Assembly (NCBI RefSeq): GCF_900099695.1
Contig: NZ_FNCY01000017.1
Span: 1-64,000 of the forward strand
Direction: 5' to 3'
DNA length: 64,000 nucleotides
Origin: Propionivibrio dicarboxylicus
GTDB taxonomy: Bacteria > Pseudomonadota > Gammaproteobacteria > Burkholderiales > Rhodocyclaceae
The notes beneath the pieces were generated by a model. It was not told the DNA's origin. It was given only the letters and a program-made list of their open reading frames with translations, and did not search any database. Positions within the stretch are counted from its first letter, which is position 1. Every line of letters begins with the position of its first letter. This document shows, in pieces, positions 28,146-38,480 of this stretch. A program made the position numbers and the translations under genes.

Positions 28146-29144
28146 ATGAACCGCGTCATCAACAACCCCGGTCTCGTCGTCGATGACATGCTCAAGGGCG
28201 TGCTCGCCGCTTATCCGCAGCTCGAAGCGGCGGCGGCCAACCCCAGGGTGATCAAGCGCACCTGTGCGCCGATCGCCGGCAAGGTTGGCATCGTCACCGG
28301 CGGCGGCGCGGGTCATGAACCGGCCTTTCTCGGCTACGTCGGCGAGAATCTGGTCGACGCGGTGGCGATCGGCGAAATCCTTTCGTCGCCGACAGCCAAC
28401 AGCTTCTTCGAAGCTTTCTGCGCCGCCGACGGCGGCAAGGGCATCGCCTGCCTGTACGGCAATTATGCGGGCGACGCGATGAACGTCTCGATGGCACTCA
28501 AGATGGCCGAACTTGCCGGCATCCGCGTCAGGACGGTCGTCGCCAACGACGACGTCGCCTCGGCGCCCAAAGGCAAGGAAGCCGAACGGCGTGGCGTCGC
28601 CGGCGAGTTGCTGATGCTGAAGACCGCCTCGGCCTGCGCATCGCTCGGCGGCTCGCTTGACGACGTCATCGCCATCGCGCAGAAGACGATCGACCACACG
28701 CGCAGCATCGGCATCGGCCTCAAGCCCTTCGTCATCCCGGCGGTCGGCAAGGCCAACTTCCGCATCGGCGACGGCAAGATGTCGATCGGCGTCGGGCTGC
28801 GCGGCGAGCCCGGCATCCGCCTCGACGACGTCGTTTCGGCCGACGAGATGGCAAGCCTGATGGTCGACGCCGTCGTCACCGACCTGCCGTTCCCGCCGGG
28901 CAAGCGCGTCGCCGTGCTGCTCACCGGCCTCGGTGCGACACCGCTCATGGAGCAGTACATCCTCTATGCCAGTGTCACCCGTTATCTCGGCGAAGCGGGC
29001 CTCACCGTCGCCGTGCCGCTGATCGGAAATTTCTTCACCTCGCTGGAGATGACGGGCGTCGCGCTGTCCGTCCTCCTGCTCGACGAAGAGCTGGAACGCT
29101 ACATGAAGCACCCCTGTGCCTCGATCGGACTCAAGCAGACCTAG
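28146..29144 (+). CDS. DhaK-like protein with substituted substrate histidine
   Basis: 332 residues, one DhaK domain without DhaL. The family's glycine-rich start GIVTGGGAGHEPAFLGYVG (the His equivalent to E. coli His56) and NYAGDAMNV (Asp109) are kept. The His that covalently binds dihydroxyacetone, normally in GIHGEPG, is replaced: here VGLRGEPGI. No dhaL or dhaM gene is in the window. It lies between TRAP genes and a split transketolase. It may be a kinase for another ketose, using a DhaL encoded elsewhere, a non-phosphorylating ketose-binding protein, or a regulatory DhaQ-like protein. Recognition of the fold is firm; the function is open. Confidence 0.82.
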   Translation: MNRVINNPGLVVDDMLKGVLAAYPQLEAAAANPRVIKRTCAPIAGKVGIVTGGGAGHEPAFLGYVGENLVDAVAIGEILSSPTANSFFEAFCAADGGKGIACLYGNYAGDAMNVSMALKMAELAGIRVRTVVANDDVASAPKGKEAERRGVAGELLMLKTASACASLGGSLDDVIAIAQKTIDHTRSIGIGLKPFVIPAVGKANFRIGDGKMSIGVGLRGEPGIRLDDVVSADEMASLMVDAVVTDLPFPPGKRVAVLLTGLGATPLMEQYILYASVTRYLGEAGLTVAVPLIGNFFTSLEMTGVALSVLLLDEELERYMKHPCASIGLKQT

Positions 29145-29257
29145 ACGCCCACCCACCGCGCCGGAAATGGCCATTACACAAAGATTTCATGCCGCGGCAC
29201 CCGCCATGGCAGCCGTCATACAACCTGGTTTCTGTTTCTTACTGAAGGAGTCTCACT

Positions 29258-30112
29258 ATGGAAAACCCGTCGAACCTATCGTTCGATGCCCGCGTGGACC
29301 GGCTCAACAAGATCGCTCAAGAGCTGAGAATGCACGTCGTGGACATGGTCTACACGGCACAATCGGGCCACATCGGCGGATCGCTGTCGGCCGCCGACTT
29401 CGTCGCCGCGCTGTACTTCGACCTGATGAACCTCGATCCGGCCAACCCCGGCTGGGCTGATCGCGACCGCTTCGTCCTGTCCAAGGGCCACGTCTGCCCG
29501 ATCTGGTACGCGGCGCTGGCCGTGCGCGGTTTCTTCCCGGTCGAGGAATTGAAGACGCTGCGCAAGAACAACAGCCGCCTGCAAGGCCATCCGATCGCCA
29601 CCTACCTGCCCGGCCTCGACGCCTCGGCCGGTTCGCTCGGCATCGGCTTCGCCCAGGCTGTCGGCATTGCCATGGAAGGCAAGCTGATGCGCAAGAAGGA
29701 CTACAAGGTCTATACCGTGCTCGGCGACGGCGAAATCAATGAAGGCATCATCTGGGAAAGCTCGCTGGCTGCCGCCAAGTTCAAGCTCGACAACCTGGTC
29801 GCCATCATCGACATCAACAACCTGCAACTCGACGGCACGCTGGCCGAAGTCATGCCGACCGAACCGATCGACGAGAAATTCCGCGCGCTCGGTTTCGACG
29901 TGCTGAAGATGAACGGACACGACATGGCCGACGTCCTCACGACCTTGATGAAGGCCAAGCGCGCCTGCTCGGGCAAGCCGACCTGCGTCCTCGCCTACAC
30001 CGTCAAGGGCAAGGGCGTCAGCTTCATGGAGAACCAGCTCGACTGGCACGGCAAGGCGCCGAACGAAGCGCAGTACACACAAGCGATCGCAGAACTGAAA
30101 GGAGCCGCATGA
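29258..30112 (+). CDS. Transketolase, N-terminal (TPP-binding) subunit
   Basis: 284 residues, first half of a split transketolase. The TPP/magnesium motif is VLGDGEINEGIIWESSLAAA running to DINNLQLDG near residue 165. SGHIGGSLSAADFVAALYF and DRFVLSKGHVCPIWYA are typical N-terminal transketolase segments. GAAGGAG lies before the ATG. It overlaps the C-terminal subunit gene by 4 bases. Split forms act on sugar phosphates and, in some branched-sugar pathways, on unusual ketose phosphates such as apulose 4-phosphate. Confidence 0.93.
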   Translation: MENPSNLSFDARVDRLNKIAQELRMHVVDMVYTAQSGHIGGSLSAADFVAALYFDLMNLDPANPGWADRDRFVLSKGHVCPIWYAALAVRGFFPVEELKTLRKNNSRLQGHPIATYLPGLDASAGSLGIGFAQAVGIAMEGKLMRKKDYKVYTVLGDGEINEGIIWESSLAAAKFKLDNLVAIIDINNLQLDGTLAEVMPTEPIDEKFRALGFDVLKMNGHDMADVLTTLMKAKRACSGKPTCVLAYTVKGKGVSFMENQLDWHGKAPNEAQYTQAIAELKGAA

Positions 30113-31062
30113 TGGACTTTGCCGCCGCCAAGAGCCCGACCCGCAAGGTCTTTGCCGAACGCATGACCGCCCGCGGAGACACCGACAGCGAATTCGTGGT
30201 CTTTGAATCCGACCTCGCCAAGTCGACCTACTCCTACATCTTCAAGGACAAGCACCCCGAGCGCTACTTCAACATGGGCATCGCCGAGATCGGCACTGTC
30301 GCCTCGGCCGCCGGCATGGCCGCCGAAGGACGCAATGTCGTCGTCTGCGGTTATGGCGTCTTCATCACCATGCGCGCGCTGGAAGCGATCCGTTCGTTCA
30401 TCTGCTATCCGCACCTGAACGTCAAGTTTCTCTCCAGCCACGGCGGCCTGACCGCCGCCATCGACGGTGTCACGCACCAGGCAACCGAGGACATCGCCTT
30501 CATGACGACGATCCCGCAGATGAAAGTGCTGGTGCCCGCCGACAGCGCCTCGGCCGCCGCCGCCTTCGACATCGCGCTCGACACACCGGGACCGGTGTTC
30601 ACCCGCCTGATGCGCGATCCGCTGTTCGAACTCTACGGACCGGGCGAATCCTTCAAGCTCGGCGGTTCCAAGGTCGTACGCAAGGGCAAGGACGTCACCA
30701 TCGCCACCTACGGCGACATGGTCTTCCAGTCGCTGCTCGCCGCCGACGAACTCGCCAAACAGGGCATCGATGCCGAAGTCATCGACTTCTATTCGCTCAA
30801 GCCCTGGGACCAGGCGACGCTCGCCGAATCGCTGAAGAAGACCGGCGCGCTCGTTGTCGCCGAGAACCATCAGCGCCGCAACGGCTTCGGTTACGAAGCC
30901 GCCGTGTGGACACTGATGAATAATCCGGTGCCGACCGAACTGATCGGCCTGGAGGACACCTTCGCCGAAAGCGGCAGCTATCCGATCACGATCGACAAGT
31001 TCGGCCTGTCCGGACCCAAGATCGCTGCGAAGACCGCCGCGCTGGTGGCGAAGAAGCGCTAA
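30109..31062 (+). CDS. Transketolase, C-terminal subunit
   Basis: 317 residues: pyrimidine-binding domain (about 10-170) and C-terminal domain. The catalytic Glu that activates TPP is in YFNMGIAEIGTVASAAGMA. SSHGGLTAAIDGVTHQATED is a further transketolase motif. It overlaps the N-subunit stop; two ATGs in tandem start the gene. Together with the preceding gene it makes a complete transketolase. Confidence 0.93.
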   Translation: MMDFAAAKSPTRKVFAERMTARGDTDSEFVVFESDLAKSTYSYIFKDKHPERYFNMGIAEIGTVASAAGMAAEGRNVVVCGYGVFITMRALEAIRSFICYPHLNVKFLSSHGGLTAAIDGVTHQATEDIAFMTTIPQMKVLVPADSASAAAAFDIALDTPGPVFTRLMRDPLFELYGPGESFKLGGSKVVRKGKDVTIATYGDMVFQSLLAADELAKQGIDAEVIDFYSLKPWDQATLAESLKKTGALVVAENHQRRNGFGYEAAVWTLMNNPVPTELIGLEDTFAESGSYPITIDKFGLSGPKIAAKTAALVAKKR

Positions 31063-31151
31063 GCATCCGTCGCCACCGACTTCCCTTCCACCCTGTTCTG
31101 CCCGGCAGCCTCGGCTGACCGGGCAAGACACCGACGCCAAGGAAACTCCTC

Positions 31152-32111
31152 ATGAAAATCGTCGTTCTCGATGGATACACCCTCAACCCCGGCGACCTCA
31201 GCTGGTCCGGCATCGAGCAGTTCGGCGAGGTCGTCGTCCATGACCGCACGGCCCCGGAACAGATCATGGAGCGCCTCGCCGGCGCCGAGATCGTCTTCAC
31301 CAACAAGACGCCGCTGACGCGCGAGCACTTCGCCGCCAACCCGCAACTCCGCTTCGTCGGCGTGCTGGCGACCGGCTACAACGTCGTCGACATCGTCACC
31401 GCCAAGGAACGCAAGATCCCGGTCTGCAACATCCCGACCTACGGCACGATGGCCGTGGCGCAGTTCGCTGCCGCGCTGATGCTCGAACTCTGTCATCGCG
31501 TCGGCCGTCACGCCGACAGCGTCAAGGCCGGCGACTGGTCGCGCGGAAACGACTTCTGCTACTGGCTGAACCCGCTCATCGAACTCGACGGCAAGACCCT
31601 CGGCGTCGTCGGTTTCGGCCGCATCGGCCAGGCCTTCGGTCGCATCGCCCAAGCGTTTGGCATGAAGATCATCGCCGTCGACGAGTACCCCAACAAGGCG
31701 CTCGAATCGGCGACGCTGCGTTACGGAACGCTCGACGAACTCTACGCCGAAGCCGACGTCATCAGCCTGCACTGCCCGCTCTTCGACAACAACAAGGGCA
31801 TGATCAACAAGAGCGCCATCGCCAAGATGAAGCCCGGCGTGCTGATCCTCAACACCTCGCGCGGACCGCTGATCAACGAAGCCGACCTCGCCGAAGCGCT
31901 GGCTGCCGGCAAGGTCGCCGGTGCAGGTGTCGACGTGCTGTCGTCGGAACCGCCGGCGCTGACCAACCCCTTGCTCTCGGCGCCAAACTGCATCGTCACC
32001 CCGCACATCGCCTGGGCGACCAAGGAAGCGCGTTCGCGCCTGATGGACATCGCCACCGACAACCTCGCCGCCTTCCTCAAAGGCGCGCCGAAGAACGTCG
32101 TCAATCCCTGA
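31152..32111 (+). CDS. D-2-hydroxyacid dehydrogenase (glycerate dehydrogenase/hydroxypyruvate reductase-like)
   Basis: 319 residues. NAD-binding motif LGVVGFGRIGQAFGRIA near residue 152; catalytic Arg in NTSRGPLINEADL, Glu in LSSEPPALTNPLL and His in TPHIAWATKEAR. The length and N-terminal MKIVVLDGYTLNPGDL are typical of glycerate dehydrogenases. It is the last gene of the operon, followed by a strong terminator. Hydroxypyruvate is also a ketol donor for transketolase, which would tie the two activities together; this is inference. Confidence 0.9.
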   Translation: MKIVVLDGYTLNPGDLSWSGIEQFGEVVVHDRTAPEQIMERLAGAEIVFTNKTPLTREHFAANPQLRFVGVLATGYNVVDIVTAKERKIPVCNIPTYGTMAVAQFAAALMLELCHRVGRHADSVKAGDWSRGNDFCYWLNPLIELDGKTLGVVGFGRIGQAFGRIAQAFGMKIIAVDEYPNKALESATLRYGTLDELYAEADVISLHCPLFDNNKGMINKSAIAKMKPGVLILNTSRGPLINEADLAEALAAGKVAGAGVDVLSSEPPALTNPLLSAPNCIVTPHIAWATKEARSRLMDIATDNLAAFLKGAPKNVVNP

Positions 32112-32152
32112 GAAACCATGAGCGGGGACAGGTGCACACGCACCTCCCTTCG

Positions 32153-32187
32153 CGCCGTCCGCCCACCGGGGCCGACGGCGTTTTTTT
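32153..32187 (+). terminator. Rho-independent terminator of the TRAP/transketolase operon
   Basis: Stem CGCCGTC/GACGGCG, 14-nt loop, then seven T residues. It lies 41 bases after the dehydrogenase stop and directly before the convergent cysA stop at 32190. Confidence 0.88.
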
Positions 32188-32189
32188 CG

Positions 32190-33256
<1,067 letters not shown>

Positions 33257-33260
<4 letters not shown>

Positions 33261-34153
33261 GATCTATTTCCCGTGCTTGTTCCGGTGGCTTCCGGCGCCA
33301 GCGTCGCCGCCAGCATCTCGGTCTCGCGCCGCATCCGCCATTCGACCAGGGTCTTGGCGACCAGCGTCACCAGCGCCAGCAAGGCGAGGACCGACGCGGC
33401 GGCGAAGGAACCGACCGCGTTGTATTCGTTGTAAAGAATCTCGACGTGCAGCGGCAAGGTATTGGTCTCGCCGCGAATATGTCCCGACACCACCGACACC
33501 GCGCCAAATTCGCCCATCGCCCGAGCATTGGCGAGGATCACGCCGTAGAGCAGGCCCCACTTGATGTTCGGCAGCGTGACGCGGAAGAACATCTGCCAGC
33601 CAGTCGCGCCGAGCGAGATAGCGGCCTCTTCCTCGTCTTTGCCCTGCGCCTGCATCAGCGGAATCAATTCGCGGGCGACGAAGGGAAAGGTAATGAACAA
33701 CGTGACGAGAATCATCCCCGGCAAGGCGAAGACGACCTTGATTTCATGCGCCGACAGCCAGGGGCCGAGGAGCCCCTGCGCGCCGAAAATCATCAGGAAG
33801 ACGAGGCCGACGACGACCGGCGACACGGCAAAAGGCAGATCGATCAGTGTGATCAGCAGGCTCTTGCCGCGAAAATCGAACTTGGCGATCGCCCACGCGG
33901 CGGCGACGCCGACGGCAATATTGAAAGGCAAGACAAAGACGGCGATGAACACCGTCAGCCGGATCGCCGCCAGGGCCTCACGGTCGGCAAGCGCCGTTAG
34001 GTAGTTGTCCCACCCGCTGCGCAGGGCCTCGGTGAATACCGCCACCAGCGGCAGCGCCAGGAAAAGGCCGAGAAAACCGAGCGCGACGGCGGTCAGCGTC
34101 AGGCGCAACCAGCGCGGTTCGGCGTTGGCGCGACGAGGGGAGGATGTACTCAC
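33257..34153 (-). CDS. cysW: Sulfate ABC transporter permease CysW
   Basis: 298 residues, six predicted membrane segments, with the EAA loop near residue 195 ([18 protein letters not shown]). I chose a GTG at 34153, which overlaps the cysT stop (GTGA) and has GGGGGG upstream; the longer frame from 34198 would run into cys[20 protein letters not shown] is the CysW-type motif. Confidence 0.94.
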
Positions 34154-34983
34154 AGTGCCCCCCCATTCAGCCGGTGATGCCGATGCGCCGCCCACCACTG
34201 CAGGGCGTTGACGCCGAGCAGCAGCAGGAAGGAGATGATCAGCATCAGGAGCGCCAGCGCCGTGGCGCCGACGATGTCGTACTGTTCGAGTTTGGAAATG
34301 ATCAGCAAGGGGGTGATCTCGGAGACCAGCGGCATGTTGCCGGCGATGAAGATGACCGAACCGTACTCGCCGACCGCCCGCGAAAACGCCAGCGTGAAGC
34401 CGGTCAGCAAGGCCGGAAAGATGCCCGGCAACAAGACGCGGAAAAAGGTCTGCGCCCGCGAGGCGCCGAGCGTCGCGGCGGCCTCCTCGACCTCCGGCTC
34501 GATATCCTCGATCACCGGCTGCAGCGTGCGTACGACGAAAGGAAGGCCGATAAAGGTCAGCGCGACGACGATCCCGAGCGGCGTAAACGCCACCTTGATA
34601 CCGAGCGGTTCGAGATAGCGGCCGACCCAGCCATTGCCGGCATAGAGCGTCGCCAGCGTGATACCGGCGACGGCGGTCGGCAAGGCGAAGGGAAGATCGA
34701 CCAGCGAATCCACGAGCCGCTTGCCGGGAAACGAGTATCGCACCAGCACCCAGGCGACGATCAAGCCAAACACGGCATTGATCGTCGCGGCCAGGAGCGA
34801 CGCACCGAAGGTCACGCGCAGCGAAGCGAGCGCCCGCTCACCGGTGGCGATGTCCCACCATTGCGCGAAGCTCAGGGCACTGCTCTTGAACACCAGCCCC
34901 GACAAGGGCAAGAGCACGAGCAGCCCGAGATAGACAAGCGTGATACCGAGCGACAGGCCGAAGCCGGGCAGGACTCGTTTCAT
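34150..34983 (-). CDS. cysT: Sulfate ABC transporter permease CysT
   Basis: 277 residues, as in E. coli CysT/CysU. EAA motif in EEAAATLGASRAQTFFRVLLP and the family segment RAVGEYGSVIFIAGN. The ATG at 34983 (MKRVLPGFGLSLG) has AAAGG upstream; the longer open frame to 35181 adds only low-complexity residues and is rejected. It forms a heterodimer with CysW. Confidence 0.95.
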   Translation of the reverse strand: MKRVLPGFGLSLGITLVYLGLLVLLPLSGLVFKSSALSFAQWWDIATGERALASLRVTFGASLLAATINAVFGLIVAWVLVRYSFPGKRLVDSLVDLPFALPTAVAGITLATLYAGNGWVGRYLEPLGIKVAFTPLGIVVALTFIGLPFVVRTLQPVIEDIEPEVEEAAATLGASRAQTFFRVLLPGIFPALLTGFTLAFSRAVGEYGSVIFIAGNMPLVSEITPLLIISKLEQYDIVGATALALLMLIISFLLLLGVNALQWWAAHRHHRLNGGAL

Positions 34984-35056
34984 GGCGCCGGCCTTTCTGC
35001 GGAAGGCGCTGCGGCAAGGCGGGATGAGATCGACATGATCGGCGGCATCCGACGAC

Positions 35057-36055
35057 TTAGCGAACCTGATAGATCTGGTCGAAACTGCCGCCGTCGCGGA
35101 AGTGCGCCGCCGTCGCCTTGGCCCAGCCGCCGAAGACTTCATCGACCGAGAAGGTGCGGATCGGCGGGAACTGCGCGGCATACTTCTTCAGCACTTCCGG
35201 ATCGCGCGGCCGCAGATAGTTCTGCGCGGCATTCTCTTGCCCTTCCTTCGACCACAGGTATTCGAGATAGGCCTGCGCCAGCTTGCGCGTGCCCTTCTTA
35301 TCGACGACCTTCTCGACCAGCGCGACCGGGAATTCGGCGAGGATCGACTGCGAGGGATAGACGACGTCGAACTCGCCCTTGCCGAATTCCTTGGCGATCA
35401 GTTCGGCTTCGCTCTCGAAAGTCACCAGCACGTCGCCGAGGCGGCGCTGCATGAAGGTCGTCGTCGCATCGCGGCCACCGGCGGCGAAGAGCGGCGCATT
35501 CTTGAGCAATTTGCCGACGAACTCCTGCGCCGTCTTGTCGTTGCCGCCCGGTTGCTTGAGTGCGACGCCCCAGGCGGCGAGGTAGGTGTAACGGCCGTTC
35601 CCGGTATTCTTCGGATGCGGCAGGATCACCTGCACCCCGGGCGCAGCCAGGTCGGCCCATTCCTTGAGGCCCTTCGGATTGCCCTTGCGCACGATGAACA
35701 CCATCGTCGAGGTATACGGCGAGGCATTGTTCGGGAAACGCTTCGCGTAATCCTTGACGACCAGGCCCTTCTCGACGAGGAAATCGACGTCGGGCGCCTG
35801 GTTCATCGTCACCACGTCGGCTTCGAGGCCGTCGGCCACCGAGCGTACCTGCTTGCTCGAACCGCCGTGCGACTGGCGCAGTTCGACCGTTTCACCGGTC
35901 TTCGCCTTCCAGTATTTCTGGAAGAGCGGGTTGTAATCCTTATAGACGTCGCGGGCAACGTCATACGACACATTGAGAAGCCCCGTCTGGGCGAACCCGG
36001 ACACCGACCACGCGAGGGCAGACAGCAGCAGAACACGACGAACCGAAGCAAACAT
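35057..36055 (-). CDS. sbp: Periplasmic sulfate-binding protein
   Basis: 332 residues with a signal peptide cleaved after GFA near residue 22. Family motifs: LLNVSYDVARDVYKDYN at the mature N-terminus, RQSHGGSSKQ and HPKNTGNGRYTYLAAWG. GGAG before the ATG at 36055, which is preferred over an upstream start at 36118. First gene of sbp-cysT-cysW-cysA. CysP (thiosulfate) versus Sbp cannot be separated with certainty, but the sequence looks Sbp-like. Confidence 0.93.
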   Translation of the reverse strand: MFASVRRVLLLSALAWSVSGFAQTGLLNVSYDVARDVYKDYNPLFQKYWKAKTGETVELRQSHGGSSKQVRSVADGLEADVVTMNQAPDVDFLVEKGLVVKDYAKRFPNNASPYTSTMVFIVRKGNPKGLKEWADLAAPGVQVILPHPKNTGNGRYTYLAAWGVALKQPGGNDKTAQEFVGKLLKNAPLFAAGGRDATTTFMQRRLGDVLVTFESEAELIAKEFGKGEFDVVYPSQSILAEFPVALVEKVVDKKGTRKLAQAYLEYLWSKEGQENAAQNYLRPRDPEVLKKYAAQFPPIRTFSVDEVFGGWAKATAAHFRDGGSFDQIYQVR

Positions 36056-36234
36056 GACAAACTCCTTGAGCAAACGAACACGGCATGGAAGCACTATAAC
36101 GACCCGGCATAGAACCACAAAGTCTGTTTGTTCATTTGCTTATACCTTCGGAGAATATAAGAACACCGCTGCCGCGACGCGACACCGGCCGGACAAGCGG
36201 TTAACATGTCGCCTCCTGCGTTTTTCCCGACACC

Positions 36235-37200
36235 ATGGATTCTGCATCCTCTCTCCCGGTCGACTTTGGCGGTCGCCGCTACCACGCCTACAACGACTGG
36301 GTCCGCCGCCAGCACGGCGGACGCCTCCAGAAAATATCGATCGACGCCGGCTTCACCTGCCCGAACCGGGATGGGGCGCTCGGCACGGGCGGTTGCAGCT
36401 TCTGCAACAACGACGGATTCACCCCGAGTTATCTGCGCGAGCAACGTGACATTCGACAACAAATCGACACGGGCGTTGCCTTCATGCGCCGGCGTTACCC
36501 AAACACGCGTGCTTTCCTCGCCTATTTCCAGAGCTATTCGAACACCTACGGCGAACTCGAACAGCTTGAGGCGCGCTACCGGACGGCGCTCGAACATCCG
36601 GACATCGCCGGACTCGTCATCGGCACGCGGCCGGACTGCCTGCCCGACGCGACGCTCGACTATCTCTCCGAACTCGCCCGGCACACGCCGGTAGAACTGG
36701 AGATCGGGATCGAATCCTGCAACGACGACGTCCTCCGGGAATGCCGGCGAGGCCATGATTTCGCCTGCACCGCCGATGCCATCCGCCGCGCTGCCGAGCG
36801 TGAGCTCTTCGTCACCGGCCACCTGCTGCTCGGCTTGCCGGGAGAAAGCCGCGACAGCCTGATCGCCGGCGCCGAAACACTGGCGCAACTCCCGCTCGAC
36901 GCGCTCAAGTTCCATCAATTGCAGATTGTCCGCCACACGCGCTTGGCCAAACAGTACAACGAAGCCCCCGAGAGCATTCCGTTGTTCTCGCCGCAGGACT
37001 ACATCGATGCCGTCGTCGATATGCTGGAGCGATTGCCGCCGACGGTAAAAATACAGCGCCTCGGCAGCGAAGTTCCGCCCAAGCTCCGCCTCTCGCCCGA
37101 CTGGGGCGTCCGCCTCTCACGTTTTCCGGAAATGCTCGAAGAACGCCTGCTCGCCCGCGACACCTGGCAGTCCCGGCTGTTCCCGCCCCCCCGGAACTGA
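36235..37200 (+). CDS. Radical SAM protein, YhcC family
   Basis: 321 residues. Belongs to the YhcC-like radical SAM family (TIGR01212 type). The iron-sulfur Cys residues are in SIDAGFTCPNRDGALGTGGC and SFCNN near residues 42-62, the usual spacing of this family rather than CxxxCxxC. C-terminal segment VEIGIESCNDDVLRECRRGHD is typical of elongator-type Elp3-like radical SAM proteins. The reaction is not established; YhcC-like proteins have been linked to tRNA and redox functions. A single gene with an isolated promoter region. Confidence 0.9.
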   Translation: MDSASSLPVDFGGRRYHAYNDWVRRQHGGRLQKISIDAGFTCPNRDGALGTGGCSFCNNDGFTPSYLREQRDIRQQIDTGVAFMRRRYPNTRAFLAYFQSYSNTYGELEQLEARYRTALEHPDIAGLVIGTRPDCLPDATLDYLSELARHTPVELEIGIESCNDDVLRECRRGHDFACTADAIRRAAERELFVTGHLLLGLPGESRDSLIAGAETLAQLPLDALKFHQLQIVRHTRLAKQYNEAPESIPLFSPQDYIDAVVDMLERLPPTVKIQRLGSEVPPKLRLSPDWGVRLSRFPEMLEERLLARDTWQSRLFPPPRN

Positions 37201-37616
37201 AGGCCCGCTGATTTATTCGTCATTACGGCGAAGACCAATGTCCTAATCTGGGATTGCCCGGAGCTCCAACCTTTGCCGTAATAACACCGCAGCCGCCCCC
37301 CTCCCATCACAGGCGCCTGTCACCGTCGTCGTTTTCGACTGACGCCGCGGGGATGTGAAAAAATCTATATACAAACCGTGAAATAGGTCACAACTGCAAA
37401 TCCGTGCACTCGGCAGAATAACGTCATCGAATCGTTGAAAACCGCACCGGAGTCGAAGTGTTATCACACGAGGCAGTCCATCGATTACCCGGCCAGACAA
37501 AAAGGCCAGACCGGGCATCCGCTCAGGGAACCCCACGCGACATCCAACGCGTCGGTGCCGTCTGGCGCTGAAACGTTGCGGGTTTCGGTATCTTCATCCT
37601 CTCGCCCAAACACACG
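37201..37616. other. Intergenic region of 416 bases, no gene identified
   Basis: Between the radical SAM gene and the MerR regulator, both on the plus strand. The middle (37330-37450) is relatively AT-rich, consistent with the promoter of the MerR gene. It contains a widely spaced inverted repeat ATTACGGC/GCCGTAAT around 37223-37283 and GGAGCTCC at 37260-37267. Short open frames here lack ribosome-binding sites and coding bias. Confidence 0.4.
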
Positions 37617-38006
37617 ATGACCTCTGAACTTAGCAAAGGATTGACGAGCATCGTAGATCTGGCCGAAGCCAGCGGCATCGCCATCGGTACGATCCGTCAC
37701 TACCAGAATGTCGGGCTCATCCAGAAGCCGGCACGCGCGCAGTACGGTGGATTCCGCCGTTACACGCAGGAAGACATCGACCGACTGAAATTCATTCAGA
37801 ACGCGCTCGATATCGGATTCACCCTGAAGGAAATCGCCGAGATCCTGCAGCACCAACGAAAAGGCGAGGAATCTGCCCTGTTTGCCCTGCTCAACTCGCG
37901 CAAATCGGCCATTGAAAAGGAAATCAGGACCCTCAACCGGAATCTCGAATATCTCGTCAACCTCAGTGCCCACTGCACGCCCACGCAAGCCTCCGCGCCG
38001 GGTTGA
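37617..38006 (+). CDS. MerR-family transcriptional regulator
   Basis: 129 residues. The N-terminal winged helix reads IVDLAEASGIAIGTIRHYQN followed by VGLIQKP and YGGFRRYTQEDIDRLKFI, a classic MerR DNA-binding domain. A coiled-coil helix follows (about 85-118). The C-terminus has a single Cys, so it does not bind mercury as MerR does. It may regulate the small Cys-rich gene just downstream, or itself. The inducer is unknown. Confidence 0.9.
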   Translation: MTSELSKGLTSIVDLAEASGIAIGTIRHYQNVGLIQKPARAQYGGFRRYTQEDIDRLKFIQNALDIGFTLKEIAEILQHQRKGEESALFALLNSRKSAIEKEIRTLNRNLEYLVNLSAHCTPTQASAPG

Positions 38007-38054
38007 GGCACGGAAACCCGCTTTTTACATGCTGCGTATTTCGGCACTGCCGCC

Positions 38055-38333
38055 ATGTCCCAGCGACAACCCGAAGAGCCCATGGCGATAGACGGGCACA
38101 CCACCGCACAATTAGAGGCTTTGCTTGCCTGCGCTTGCCCGCAGAAGACAGGCAATACCGATCTCGCTCCCGGCTGTCATGCCGAGCGCCTGCTCAATGA
38201 AACCTCGGCACTGCTATTCGTCACGCCCGGGGAACCGTGGCAATTGACTTGCAGGAAGCTGATCCATTTCGGCTCGGGATATTTCTGCCGTTGTCGCCAG
38301 CGCATCGACTACTACAAAAAATACGGTTGCTGA
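38055..38333 (+). CDS. Small Cys-rich protein of unknown function
   Basis: 92 residues, or 83 if it starts at the internal ATG at 38082. Eight cysteines, including CAC near residue 26 and CRC near residue 79, and a terminal YKKYGC. Without membrane segments or signal peptide. The pairs of cysteines suggest metal binding. It lies 48 bases downstream of the MerR gene on the same strand and is followed by a strong terminator, so a MerR-controlled metal-related role is possible. I do not recognise the family and the start is uncertain. Confidence 0.5.
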   Translation: MSQRQPEEPMAIDGHTTAQLEALLACACPQKTGNTDLAPGCHAERLLNETSALLFVTPGEPWQLTCRKLIHFGSGYFCRCRQRIDYYKKYGC

Positions 38334-38428
38334 ACAACGCCACAGACAATGCCCCCAGCATCCCGGCGAACGGATCGTGGTTCCAGAGCAGGCTAGGATT
38401 GAGCCCTCCCCGAAAGAAGACGCGATCA

Positions 38429-38459
38429 TAAAAAAAGCCGCCAGAATTGGCGGCTTTTT
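38429..38459. terminator. Bidirectional Rho-independent terminator
   Basis: Stem AAAAAGCCGCCA/TGGCGGCTTTTT with loop GAAT. The A-run on one side and T-run on the other make it work in both directions, for the Cys-rich gene (+) and for kdgK (-). Confidence 0.9.
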
Positions 38460-38480
38460 GCTTGCGACATCGGCGAACGT

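Noticed and set aside
36056-36234. CysB or other sulfur-control sites before sbp
   Set aside because: AT-rich partial repeats are present, but CysB sites are degenerate and I cannot distinguish them from chance.
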